62,923 nt of DNA from Candidatus Dojkabacteria bacterium (GTDB lineage: Bacteria; Patescibacteria; Dojkabacteria; SC72; JAFGCJ01), in contig JAFGCJ010000007.1 in assembly GCA_016932785.1 (NCBI GenBank), positions 1 to 62,923 on the forward strand, in the 5' to 3' direction. Of this stretch, positions 27,005 through 35,100 are shown in pieces; position 1 is the first letter of the stretch, and each line of letters opens with the position of its first letter. A model generated the notes under the pieces. The model saw only the letters and a program-made list of their open reading frames with translations. It searched no databases and was not told the DNA's origin. Made by a program: the position numbers and the translations under genes.

Positions 27005-27856
27005 TTAGGACAGCTTTTGAACTTCTTTCTCTGAAATAAAACGACAAGGAACTAGTTCTCTGAAGTTTAGGGATGTAATTTTATGAGTATGGGTAGGTGT
27101 CGGGGTTCTAACAATATTGTCGTCGATGTCCAGAAATTTGAAGTCTCCTCTTTTTTGAAATTCGCCTATCCAGAGTGGCCACATATTGGTTACCATGGGT
27201 GTTGTGAGGTTTGGTCCTGAGCGTGTAACCTGTCGGAAAACAGCTTCATAACAATTATGTGGTCTCCAGATGAATGTATCTTCCGAAAATTCGAGTTCCA
27301 TGACTGCCGTTCCGACAGAAATCAAAAGGAGTCCTTTTTTATCGAATAATTGTTTTGCCTGATTTAGAAATGATTGAATATAGTTGCCTGTGACAGATTC
27401 GGAGAGTGAAGAATGAATAGCTATTCCTAGACTGTTTGCGGCGACGATTGCAACAATTTTTTCTTCGGGTAATACCGCAGGTAAACAGTCAGCAAGGTAC
27501 CATCCGTTTCCTATGAAAACTCTAAGCTCTTGTTGTAGCCCACGGTCGTGTATTGCTTCTGTTATATCATGATGTCGACCAGAATGGGCCTCTATCCCAA
27601 GGATATGCGCCTTATACCCGGAAATTTCTCTGAGCTCTACCATCTCATGTATCGATGATGGACCTATAGATACGATGCATGGAGTCATGCCTTTTTCTAC
27701 ATTTTCTGCTGTATCACGTATCTCGTTCAGTGGTCCATCATCAATATCGTCTTGGAGTCTCTGAGACCAAGAATCTGATCTATCCCAGACTCCTGGCTCG
27801 GTGTTCGACGGCCATACTCCTGAAAGTTGATCTGGTGATGTTGTATAGGTTGTCAT
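27005..27856 (-). CDS. Putative SAM-dependent methyltransferase-like protein
   Basis: About 283 residues from ATG 27856. I chose this start because TTGACA (minus, near 27896-27891) with a -10-like TACTTT lies just upstream. The core looks like a Rossmann fold: a glycine-containing first strand PCIVSIGPSSIHE, then an acidic end of strand 2 (AHILGIEAH). Strand 4 looks like KIVAIVAANSLGIAI, followed by a helix and the KKGLLLISVGTAVME strand typical of class I methyltransferases. The canonical GxGxG is not exact, so the family is uncertain and the substrate unknown. It is convergent with tRNA-Ala and divergent from the Nudix gene. Confidence 0.5.
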   Translation of the reverse strand: MTTYTTSPDQLSGVWPSNTEPGVWDRSDSWSQRLQDDIDDGPLNEIRDTAENVEKGMTPCIVSIGPSSIHEMVELREISGYKAHILGIEAHSGRHHDITEAIHDRGLQQELRVFIGNGWYLADCLPAVLPEEKIVAIVAANSLGIAIHSSLSESVTGNYIQSFLNQAKQLFDKKGLLLISVGTAVMELEFSEDTFIWRPHNCYEAVFRQVTRSGPNLTTPMVTNMWPLWIGEFQKRGDFKFLDIDDNIVRTPTPTHTHKITSLNFRELVPCRFISEKEVQKLS

Positions 27857-28053
27857 GAATACGTTAAAAGTAGCAGAGGAATAGAACAATTGTCAAATTA
27901 ATCATGAGTTTACGGAATTGTGATAAATGAATACAAAAACACGACTAGCTGCAACTTTGTCTTGCAAAATCCAGAAAAAATCTATCCTTGTTTCCCTATT
28001 ATTTACAGATCTGATTTGCAACCTCCATGTACTTTTTTTGATAAAATACTGTA

Positions 28054-28569
28054 ATGCTAATATCTGGTTTATACCAAAACTCCATTCTTGTTGAAGAGTC
28101 CGATTGGAAGGGAGTTCCTTATGTTACAGAAATTTATGATTCAATAGATTTCGACGTTTTATCACCTGTAACGCAAGTTCAGGCTGTATGCTTTTTAAAT
28201 AAAAAAGAGGTTGTTCTCTATGAGCATGTCGATGGTTACTATGGACTTCCTGGGGGACATGTTAAAGAGGGCGAGGATATCAAGACTGCGCTGGAGCGGG
28301 AAATCAGTGAAGAAATTGCCTGTAAGTTAGTAGATTTTGGTCCTGTATGCTATGCAAAGACTTACAAGAAAGATAGTCCAGAGAAGGTGTCTTACAATCT
28401 GAGGTTCTGGGCAAAAGTAGAATTGCTCGATAGTAAAGTTAAGGATCCTGATAATAAGGCATTAAGGCGTGTGGTTGTTCCCTTCTGTGAAGCTCCGGAA
28501 AAACTAGCTTGGGGTAAGAAGGGAGAGGTGTTGTTGAGGTTGGCGACAGCGAGGTTTGATTTGAAGTAG
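28054..28569 (+). CDS. Nudix hydrolase
   Basis: A 171-residue hydrolase of nucleoside-diphosphate-linked substrates. The Nudix box is complete: G-HVKEG-E-DIKTALE-RE-IS-EE-IA at about 67-88, matching GX5EX7REUXEE. The substrate cannot be read from the sequence; house-cleaning of oxidised nucleotides or capped nucleotides are the usual options. ATG 28054 lies 6 nt after a TAAAAT box (28042-28047) with no SD, so the mRNA is probably leaderless. It sits beside a MazG-like gene and a nucleotidyltransferase-like gene, forming a small nucleotide-chemistry neighbourhood. Confidence 0.88.
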   Translation: MLISGLYQNSILVEESDWKGVPYVTEIYDSIDFDVLSPVTQVQAVCFLNKKEVVLYEHVDGYYGLPGGHVKEGEDIKTALEREISEEIACKLVDFGPVCYAKTYKKDSPEKVSYNLRFWAKVELLDSKVKDPDNKALRRVVVPFCEAPEKLAWGKKGEVLLRLATARFDLK

Positions 28570-28599
28570 GAAACTTACCTCATGTGGGAATCCTAATTA

Positions 28600-28893
28600 T
28601 CATGCCTGTTTTCTTCTTTTCTTTATCGACTCTCTAACGCACTGTTCGAAATCCACTTCTTTTCTGTTACAAAATTGCAGTATTAGCTGACCGAGATCTC
28701 CAATTTCTTCTTCGATTGGATCGGTAGTAATAATATCCTTCTTATATCCAGGATGTTCAGCTAGCCATCTGGAAGACAGCTCACCAAGTTCCTCTTGCAT
28801 TGCGAGTAGAAGAAGAGTAGGTTCCGTCTTCCAATTATTGTGAGTATAGAGGTCTGCGACCTCTTTCTGGATTCTTGAACAGGAGGGTTTCAT
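28600..28893 (-). CDS. MazG-like nucleotide pyrophosphohydrolase
   Basis: A 97-residue all-alpha NTP pyrophosphatase. The metal-binding motifs are EELGEL (~35-40) and EEIGDL (~62-67), the EExxE...ExxD pattern of the MazG superfamily. The internal ATG at 28893 was preferred over an upstream ATG at 29109, because the longer form would overlap the divergent gene at 28991 and carries an unrelated N-terminus. It ends 30 bp from the Nudix gene on the opposite strand. It is probably a dimer acting on non-canonical dNTPs; the substrate is unknown. Confidence 0.8.
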   Translation of the reverse strand: MKPSCSRIQKEVADLYTHNNWKTEPTLLLLAMQEELGELSSRWLAEHPGYKKDIITTDPIEEEIGDLGQLILQFCNRKEVDFEQCVRESIKKRRKQA

Positions 28894-28990
28894 TTCTAGC
28901 TGGAGTGATAGGTTATTGATAGAACTATAGCACAAATGGGTTTTGATTGGGCAGCACATCTTCAGTATTGTCTTGCTGTATAATTTCGAT

Positions 28991-29638
28991 ATGAGTGATT
29001 CAAAAACTAGGGATACTCTTTTAGAGATAGGCAATGAATATGTTGCAGCCCTAAGGGAAATTCTTCCTGACTCATGTACCGTCCAGCTGGGAGGAAGTTT
29101 AGTAAGCACTATTTATGATGATGCAGCATATGTTGATGAGTATGAGGTTGATATTCGTATAGTAGTCGACTCTCTGTTGGCCGAAGATGCAAGTAAAGTT
29201 GCTGAAGAAATTCGGAAGATCCTCAATGTTAAGGAAGTACGCTTTCTTGAAGAAACCAAAATTAGGCCCTATAGATGGGCGTTATCAGTGAAGGCCATTA
29301 CCGATGAGATGGTTAATGGTAAACCGGTAGAGCTGGATATTGCCATCTGGCCAAAGGGATCGGTTGAATATGCCTGTTACATAGATTATCTTCCAGCCAA
29401 TTTGCTGGAGCAGTATGTTGGTTACCGGAAGGAGCTCAGAGGTGATAGATCCAAGTACAAGAAAATGAAAACACAGTTTTATTCCGTAATCAGATGTTTA
29501 TATGATAAGGGTTATTGGGCGGGTACGGGTGTTGAAGACAATATTGAGGTTGTGGGGAATAGGTCGTTGTACCGGAAAGCTGTGGATTTATATTGGGGAG
29601 AAAATTTAGATGAGATTCTGAGTCGTGAAGTGTATTAA
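28991..29638 (+). CDS. Nucleotidyltransferase-fold protein
   Basis: A 215-residue protein with a pol-beta-type nucleotidyltransferase pattern. It has QLGGSLVST (GGS motif, ~37-45), then DEYEVDIRIVV (DxD-like acidic pair, ~56-66) and a third acidic strand PVELDIAIW (~117-125). The spacing from GGS to the acidic pair is longer than in minimal enzymes. The C-terminal half is helical and basic. The substrate is unknown; antibiotic-modifying, GrpB-like and tRNA-type enzymes are all possible. ATG 28991 is 6 nt after TATAAT (28979-28984) without SD, so a leaderless transcript is likely. The in-frame upstream ATG at 28943 would lie before that promoter. Confidence 0.65.
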   Translation: MSDSKTRDTLLEIGNEYVAALREILPDSCTVQLGGSLVSTIYDDAAYVDEYEVDIRIVVDSLLAEDASKVAEEIRKILNVKEVRFLEETKIRPYRWALSVKAITDEMVNGKPVELDIAIWPKGSVEYACYIDYLPANLLEQYVGYRKELRGDRSKYKKMKTQFYSVIRCLYDKGYWAGTGVEDNIEVVGNRSLYRKAVDLYWGENLDEILSREVY

Positions 29639-29750
29639 CGTGAGTTTTTGAGGGATTTCTAGGGAAGTGTTCTTTAGTTCTAGCTATGTACGATAGTCGC
29701 TCTATAATGGTATAATACTATGGGTCGTTAACAGAAAAAATGGAGGGAAT

Positions 29751-30119
29751 ATGGTAAAGACTATGTTACAAAATCCTCGGCGTTTGATAATCATTATGCT
29801 GATAATGATTGTAGCCGCGACTACTCTGATAGTCATTCTCTTCTCATCGTCGAATGTTGATCTTGATTGGCTTTTGCGACCTCCGGAGCAACCGCCGGAT
29901 GAGAGCCGTAAATGGAGTGAAGCTGACAAGAAGGCACTGGATGCTTTTCTCGGAGGAGGAGCTACAGAGATAGAGGCGGCGGTCGCTGCCCAGATAGTAA
30001 GAGAATGGGAAACTGGGCAGATTGAGGACATCCCAGAGGATGCTCAGCAACTTCTGGAAGATGTTCAGAAGAAACTCCAAGATCAAGGAGGGCAAGAAGG
30101 AGGCGGTCCATCAGAGTAA
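29751..30119 (+). CDS. Small single-pass membrane protein
   Basis: 122 residues with a basic N-terminus and one membrane helix (~10-32, LIIIMLIMIVAATTLIVILF). A Pro-rich stretch (RPPEQPPDESRK) follows, then an acidic, Gln/Gly-rich helical tail. I do not recognise the family. It has a good extended -10 (TGGTATAAT near 29706-29714) and an SD (GGAGGG, 29742-29747), making it one of the few genes here with a classical ribosome binding site. It is convergent with the YibE/F gene, with a strong hairpin (30142-30201) between them. Confidence 0.65.
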   Translation: MVKTMLQNPRRLIIIMLIMIVAATTLIVILFSSSNVDLDWLLRPPEQPPDESRKWSEADKKALDAFLGGGATEIEAAVAAQIVREWETGQIEDIPEDAQQLLEDVQKKLQDQGGQEGGGPSE

Positions 30120-30141
30120 ATGACATCGTCCGATCAATATA

Positions 30142-30201
30142 AGGTTCGCCTGGCTGTGCCATTGGGGCACAAATTATATAACGACCTAGCCAGGTGAACC
30201 T
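30142..30201. terminator. Long hairpin between convergent genes
   Basis: AGGTTCGCCTGGCT (30142-30155) pairs with AGCCAGGTGAACCT (30188-30201), with a nested TGTGCC/GGCACA hairpin. There is no T-tract, so it may be a bidirectional transcript end or an RNA-stability element. Confidence 0.45.
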
Positions 30202-30252
30202 CAATCGCAACATATTATTTCCTCGAGGCATTGTGGAGCTAATGTTCTGAAT

Positions 30253-31380
30253 CTAGGCATTCTTCCTTTTTACTATCGATACCGTTGCGATAAAGGTAGT
30301 CAGTGGAATTGCCAGTATCAACCCTATACTGCTCACTAATGTTCGTACTATTTCAACGGCTACTGATTCGAGATTAACTGCATACTCTGATGAAATATTT
30401 GATGTTGAAAATAGAAGAAGCAGTGGTATAGAAGCACCTGTGTAGGTCAGCACTAATGTATTAACCATCGATGATATGTGGTCGTTTCCTACCTCCATTG
30501 CCTTGGCAAATAATTGTCCGGACCTTATTTCCGGGTTTGTTTCGTGAAGGCGCTCGACTATTGAGGTCTGAGATATTGTTACATCATCCAAAATTCCTAT
30601 TGCAGAAATTATTATTCCGCCGATGATTAGATTTGGCAGATTTATCTGTTCATCTCCAATCATTTGTAGATAGAATGTGTCCTCTGATGATGTTCCGGTA
30701 ATATGGGCCGCCTTGACGAAAATATGTGCCAATATTCCTGTTATTAAAAGGGAAATAAGTGTACCGATGACTGCAATAGTCGTTTGCCTCTTCAGGCCGT
30801 GAGAAATATAAAATGTTGCTGGGATAAGAAGTATTCCGGATAGAATTGAAATCAAAATCGGGTCTCTCCCTTTTAGAATATTGGGTATTATGAACGCGAA
30901 TACAACTATGAGTGAAATTAGCAGTCCGCCGAGCGACTGAAGTCCCCGTAGCCTGCTTACCGCCAGCACAACTATTATGAATAGAACGATGACAATGAAA
31001 AGGGATCCTGTTCTTTGGTAATCAGTTATTAAATATGTCTTACTTCCTTCTTGATCTTCTGCTATCGAGACAATAACTTTGTCTCCTTTTTGGTACTTGA
31101 TGGAGTTTGCCACGAAGTCTCCTCCGATTTCGATTGTCTTTTCCTCTCCCTCTTGGTTACCGGAGGTAATTTCGATTTTTATTTTCTGATATATCTGTTC
31201 TCCGGAGAATCCTTCGACTTCGTATGAGTCTTCTTCAAGGATCTCAATTACCGTTGCGTTCTCAAATGCCTCTGTGTTGTTATCCTCAGCCCTACATTGT
31301 GATGTGAATAGTGTAAAAAAAGATACCAGTGTCAACAAAATTGCTATTGGAATTCTTGAATTTGTGAGTGATTTTTTCAT
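30253..31380 (-). CDS. YibE/F-like multipass membrane protein
   Basis: 375 residues from ATG 31380. An extended -10 (TGGTATACT) ends 7 nt before this codon on the same strand, so I reject the longer form starting at 31428. A signal-like helix (~5-25) is followed by an extracytoplasmic beta domain (~28-120, TVIEILEEDSYEVEGFSGEQ, KYQKGDKVIVSI). Seven or eight membrane helices then carry the family's GILDDVTISQ motif and a GNDHISSMVNTLVLTYTGAS segment. YibE/F proteins are a conserved family with no firm function; transport is often assumed. Length matches the family. Confidence 0.85.
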   Translation of the reverse strand: MKKSLTNSRIPIAILLTLVSFFTLFTSQCRAEDNNTEAFENATVIEILEEDSYEVEGFSGEQIYQKIKIEITSGNQEGEEKTIEIGGDFVANSIKYQKGDKVIVSIAEDQEGSKTYLITDYQRTGSLFIVIVLFIIVVLAVSRLRGLQSLGGLLISLIVVFAFIIPNILKGRDPILISILSGILLIPATFYISHGLKRQTTIAVIGTLISLLITGILAHIFVKAAHITGTSSEDTFYLQMIGDEQINLPNLIIGGIIISAIGILDDVTISQTSIVERLHETNPEIRSGQLFAKAMEVGNDHISSMVNTLVLTYTGASIPLLLLFSTSNISSEYAVNLESVAVEIVRTLVSSIGLILAIPLTTFIATVSIVKRKNA

Positions 31381-31455
31381 GAGTAAGAGTATACCATTTA
31401 TTCTGAGGCTATCTTTTTTTTCTTTCAAAAATTCCTTGCACTTTAATCTAGGGGC

Positions 31456-31484
31456 TTGCCCTGGGAACTAATAACTTCTATAAT
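31456..31484 (+). promoter_or_regulatory. Promoter of the leuS leader
   Basis: TTGCCC (31456-31461), 17 nt, TATAAT (31479-31484). Predicted start near 31491, four bases before the leader-peptide ATG. Confidence 0.7.
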
Positions 31485-31494
31485 CCTTTTCGAA

Positions 31495-31542
31495 ATGGTA
31501 ATACGTAAGCACACTAAACAACTTAGCCTTCTCCTTAGATAA
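31495..31542 (+). CDS. leuS leader peptide (15 aa, Leu-rich)
   Basis: The frame encodes MVIRKHTKQLSLLLR and ends at TAA (31540-31542). Four Leu codons occur as L-S-L-L-L just before the stop. Seven bases later comes GGGAGGT (31549-31555), which can pair perfectly with ACCTCCC at the 5' side of the terminator 31588-31610. This matches the ilvB leader in layout and even in the GGGAGGT/CTCCC segments. Ribosome stalling at the Leu codons, caused by scarce charged tRNA-Leu, would favour the anti-terminator and raise LeuRS. The peptide is below gene-caller size limits. Evidence is structural, with no comparative support available here. Confidence 0.8.
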   Translation: MVIRKHTKQLSLLLR

Positions 31543-31587
31543 GCCTCTGGGAGGTAAGTTTTGTGCGTACTTCAAGCCAAAGATCAA

Positions 31588-31610
31588 CCTCCCGAAAGGG
31601 AGGCTTTTTT
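31588..31610 (+). terminator. Attenuator terminator of leuS
   Basis: CCTCCC (31588-31593), loop GAAA, GGGAGG (31598-31603), then C and TTTTTT (31605-31610). It ends 38 bp before leuS. The 5' strand is also complementary to GGGAGGT at 31549-31555. Confidence 0.85.
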
Positions 31611-31648
31611 AATTGATGGTTATAACATAAATTTATGATGAGTATCTA

Positions 31649-34105
31649 ATGAAGAATTATGATTCTAAGAAGATAGAACCAAAATGGCAAAAAAAATGGA
31701 AATCTCAGGGCTTATATAAAGCTGAGGATTTTGACAAGGATAAAGAAAAATTTTATTGCTTAGTGGAATTTCCGTATCCTTCAGGTGAAGGTCTTCACAT
31801 AGGTCATGCATTCACAATGACCGGTGCCGATGTCTATGCCCGGAAAAAGAGAATGGATGGTTATAATGTCCTATTTCCCATGGGTTATGATGCTTTTGGT
31901 CTTCCTGCGGAAAATTATGCCATTAAGATGGGCATTCATCCAAGTGTTGCCGTTAAGCAGAATACCGAGACTTTCCGTCGTCAGATGGAAGAGCTGGCCT
32001 TTTCTTTTGACTGGGATCGGGAGGTAAATACTACTGATCCAGATTACTATAGATGGACTCAGTGGATTTTTGTGAAATTATTCGAAAAAGGTTTGGCTTA
32101 CAAAGAGGAAAAACCAATCAACTGGTGTCCTTCCTGTAAGATTGGTTTAGCTAATGAAGAGGTTGTGGATGGTAAATGTGAGAGGTGTGGAGCAGAGGCG
32201 ACTAAAAAGAACTTGAGTCAGTGGATTGTGAAGATAACAGATTATGCGGATAGGTTGATTGATGGTTTGGAGCAAACGGATTTTGTAAAGAAGGTAGAGA
32301 TGGCTCAGGTTAACTGGATTGATCGCAAGCAGTGGATAGATATTAACTATCCGATCAAGGGAACAGATCGTGAGATTGTTGTCTCGACAACTCGCCCAGA
32401 TACGAACTTCGGTTCAACTTTTGTCGTTTTGGCTCCGGAGCATCCTTTAGTCAGTGAGATTACGAATCCTGATTCCGATCTACACAAAGAAGTGGATATC
32501 TCTGACGAGACGGTAAAAAAGGTTAAAGACTATGTCGTTGAAACAAAGAAAAAGAGTGAGGTTGAGAGAATGGTTATTGACCGGAAGAAAACGGGAGTTT
32601 TTACCGAACTGTATGCTGTAAATCGGATCGATGGCAGAGAGATGCCAGTCTATGTAACAGATTTTGTATTATCGACGATCGGTACCGGTGCTGTCGTTGG
32701 TGTTCCCGGTCATGATATGAGGGATTTTGAGTTTGCTCAGAAATTTGATCTGCCTGTGATGAGGGTTGTTGTCGGTAGTGATGGAGATACTTCTCCTGTA
32801 ACCAAGAGGGGGCAAGTGCAGGAAGAGGATGGTAAGATGATTAATTCAGGGTTTCTTGATGGTATGGATATCCATAAGGCGACGGAGAAGATGATGGACT
32901 ACATCGAGAAAAAAGGTTGGGGCAAGCGTACAATAAGGTATCACCTTCGGGACTGGATTTTCTCTCGACAGCACTACTGGGGGGAGCCAATTCCTATGGT
33001 TAATTGTGAGAAATGTGGCTGGGTTCCTGTTCCTGAAGATCAGTTGCCTGTTGTCCTGCCTCAAGTTGAGAAATACGAGCCGACTGATACCGGAGAGAGC
33101 CCCTTGGCGGTGATGACTGATTGGGTGAATACCGAATGCCCGAAATGTGGGGGCCCTGCGAAGCGCGAAACAGATACAATGCCAAATTGGGCCGGTAGTG
33201 ATTGGTACTTTTTGCGATATCTGGATAACCAAAATGATAAAGAGTTGGCCGACATGAAGAAAATGGAGTACTGGATGCCAGTGGATGTGTACTTGGGAGG
33301 AGATGAACACAACACATTACACTTGTTGTATTCGAGATTCATATATCAGTTCTTGTGGGATATCGGTGCTGTTCCTAAGTCAATTCCGGAGCCTTATTAT
33401 CGTCGTGTCTCTCACGGTGTGATCTTGGGTCCTGATGGACAAAGGATGAGCAAGAGTCGTGGAAATGTCATAGTACCTGATGATATGGCTAAAGAGTATG
33501 GGGTAGATGTCTTGAGAACGTATATGATGTTCATGGGTCCATTTGAGGGAACTATGGCCTGGAACGATAACGCATTGAAGGGTGTTCAAAGGTTTGTAAA
33601 CAGGTTTAATACATATATCCAAGGAGCAGCAGATAAATCGGATAAAGGCGTTGAGGTAGCTGTTAGTAAGTTAGTAAGGAAGGTATCTGATGATCTGGAT
33701 AGCTTTCAGTACAACACTGCTATAGCGGCTATGATGGAGACCTTGAATGAGATTGAAGGTAAGAAAATTTCTAAGAAAAACGCAAAGGTAATGGTTCAGA
33801 TATTTGCGCCCTTTGCTCCGTATTTGACTGAGGAGTTATGGGAAATATTGGGATGTAAGGGTAGTGTTCATGTGACAAGTTGGCCGAAGGTTGATGAGTC
33901 TGTTCTGGCTGATGAGGAAATTGAAATTCCGATTCAGATAAATGGCAAGGTTAGAGGTACTGTAAAAGTATCTCCAGATGTATCAGAGAAGGCTGTCAGA
34001 GAGGCTGCTATGGCCGTAGAAAACGTTAAAAAACATGTTGAGGGTAAAGACATAAAGAAGTTCATTTATGTTCCTGGAAGGATCGTGACTATAGTCAGTC
34101 CTTAG
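31649..34105 (+). CDS. leuS: Leucyl-tRNA synthetase
   Basis: An 818-residue class I aminoacyl-tRNA synthetase that charges tRNA-Leu. The HIGH motif is exact (GLHIGH, ~47-52) and the KMSKS loop reads RMSKS (~600-604). A zinc-binding CPSC...CERCG segment (~160-183) and the CP1 editing domain (~220-400; STTRPDTNFGST, GTGAVVGVPGHDMRDFEFA) are present, so proofreading looks intact. The start ATG has GATGAG about 6 nt upstream. Expression is predicted to depend on the Leu leader-peptide attenuator. The last residues (VSP) and the TAG stop are encoded by the left palindrome of element E4, so the C-terminus was probably trimmed or altered by that insertion. Confidence 0.97.
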   Translation: MKNYDSKKIEPKWQKKWKSQGLYKAEDFDKDKEKFYCLVEFPYPSGEGLHIGHAFTMTGADVYARKKRMDGYNVLFPMGYDAFGLPAENYAIKMGIHPSVAVKQNTETFRRQMEELAFSFDWDREVNTTDPDYYRWTQWIFVKLFEKGLAYKEEKPINWCPSCKIGLANEEVVDGKCERCGAEATKKNLSQWIVKITDYADRLIDGLEQTDFVKKVEMAQVNWIDRKQWIDINYPIKGTDREIVVSTTRPDTNFGSTFVVLAPEHPLVSEITNPDSDLHKEVDISDETVKKVKDYVVETKKKSEVERMVIDRKKTGVFTELYAVNRIDGREMPVYVTDFVLSTIGTGAVVGVPGHDMRDFEFAQKFDLPVMRVVVGSDGDTSPVTKRGQVQEEDGKMINSGFLDGMDIHKATEKMMDYIEKKGWGKRTIRYHLRDWIFSRQHYWGEPIPMVNCEKCGWVPVPEDQLPVVLPQVEKYEPTDTGESPLAVMTDWVNTECPKCGGPAKRETDTMPNWAGSDWYFLRYLDNQNDKELADMKKMEYWMPVDVYLGGDEHNTLHLLYSRFIYQFLWDIGAVPKSIPEPYYRRVSHGVILGPDGQRMSKSRGNVIVPDDMAKEYGVDVLRTYMMFMGPFEGTMAWNDNALKGVQRFVNRFNTYIQGAADKSDKGVEVAVSKLVRKVSDDLDSFQYNTAIAAMMETLNEIEGKKISKKNAKVMVQIFAPFAPYLTEELWEILGCKGSVHVTSWPKVDESVLADEEIEIPIQINGKVRGTVKVSPDVSEKAVREAAMAVENVKKHVEGKDIKKFIYVPGRIVTIVSP

Positions 34106-34187
34106 GACTGAGTTTAGCCTTTTGTTATAGTGGTTTTACGATTTGCGGGGTCCTTTTTGTGGCCCATAGTGACCAGTCCCAAGGACT
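34097..34187. repeat. REPIN-like element E4
   Basis: 91 bp. Left palindrome AGTCCTTAGGACT (34097-34109) contains the leuS TAG stop. Right palindrome AGTCCCAAGGACT (34175-34187) sits inside the longer CCAGTCCCAAGGACTGG and is followed 4 bp later by TATAAT (34192-34197), a possible -10 for the next gene. Confidence 0.75.
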
Positions 34188-34227
34188 GGTGTATAATGGT
34201 AAAGCTAACTTTTCTTGTATACAACTT

Positions 34228-35094
34228 ATGGGAGTTTTAAGTCCTAAAGATCTAGTAAAAGATCACAAAGGTGTTTTGTTACCTCTTCTTGGAGCGGTTG
34301 CCCTTATAGCGGCCCTCGGGTATTTTTTTAGCCGTGGAGGCGATTATTGGTCTGATAGTGGGTTGATTCAAGATATACCCGGACTAGGATCCGATGAAAG
34401 AAAAACTTACGACGCTCCTCCGGAAATGTCTATTGATGAAAGCGCTGATTATTCGGCAGTAATAAAAACATCTAAGGGTGATATAAAAGTCGATCTACTT
34501 GAGGATAATGCACCTAAAACTGTGAACAATTTTGTTTTTCTAGCGGAAGAGGACTTTTATGATGGTTTAACATTTCATCGTGTTATTGAAGGATTTATGA
34601 TTCAAGGTGGAGATCCTAAGGGAGATGGGACTGGTGATCCGGGATATAAGTTTGCTGATGAAATTAATGCTGACTCCTTAGGACTTGATGATGTTTTGGT
34701 GGAGGATTGTGAATGGTTGTCTGGATTGTATAATCCTTATAATTCTTCAACGATGGGCTATTCTCCAAATAGTCTAAGAGAGCATGCAGATGACTCTCTT
34801 GCTGAGTTCTACAGTGATGTTATTGGTTATAATTATACTGACGATGTAACAAGTGTAAAATTTGCTCCAGGTGTACTTGCTATGGCAAATTCGGGTCCAG
34901 ACACTAACGGATCACAGTTTTTTATAACTGTTAGCAGTTTCATTGATGAGACGCTAGACGGTAGGCATACAGTTTTTGGCAGGGTTACTAGTGGAATGGA
35001 CATTGTTGATGAGATTTCCGAGGTTGCCACAAGTCAAAGTAACAAGCCATTAAGCGATATTGTAATAAAGGATATTGAGATAAAGAAGGATTAG
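34228..35094 (+). CDS. Membrane-anchored cyclophilin-type peptidyl-prolyl isomerase
   Basis: About 288 residues from ATG 34228; longer in-frame starts would read through repeat E4. One N-terminal membrane helix (~15-36, LLPLLGAVALIAALGYFF) exports the catalytic domain. The cyclophilin core is split: first FHRVIEGFMIQGGDPKGDGTG, later GVLAMANSGPDTNGSQFFIT and HTVFGRVTSGMDIVDEI. Between them lies an insertion of about 50 residues (EDCEWLSGLYNPYNSSTMGY) not found in standard enzymes. Catalytic Arg and the Gln of GSQFF are present. It probably assists folding of exported surface proteins. It lies 6 bp before the methyltransferase gene. Confidence 0.9.
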   Translation: MGVLSPKDLVKDHKGVLLPLLGAVALIAALGYFFSRGGDYWSDSGLIQDIPGLGSDERKTYDAPPEMSIDESADYSAVIKTSKGDIKVDLLEDNAPKTVNNFVFLAEEDFYDGLTFHRVIEGFMIQGGDPKGDGTGDPGYKFADEINADSLGLDDVLVEDCEWLSGLYNPYNSSTMGYSPNSLREHADDSLAEFYSDVIGYNYTDDVTSVKFAPGVLAMANSGPDTNGSQFFITVSSFIDETLDGRHTVFGRVTSGMDIVDEISEVATSQSNKPLSDIVIKDIEIKKD

Positions 35095-35100
35095 TGTTTA

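Noticed and set aside
28894..29109. N-terminal extension of the MazG-like gene
   Set aside because: It overlaps the divergent nucleotidyltransferase gene and its promoter, and the extra residues are unlike MazG proteins.
30142..30201. A REPIN-like element at the hairpin between 30119 and 30253
   Set aside because: Its stem AGGTTCGCCTGGCT has no AGTCC-NNN-GGACT palindrome and a different length; it is treated as an ordinary transcript-end hairpin.
34159..34227. Longer N-terminus for the cyclophilin from GTG 34159
   Set aside because: It would translate repeat E4 and a promoter-like TATAAT; ATG 34228 gives a normal signal anchor.
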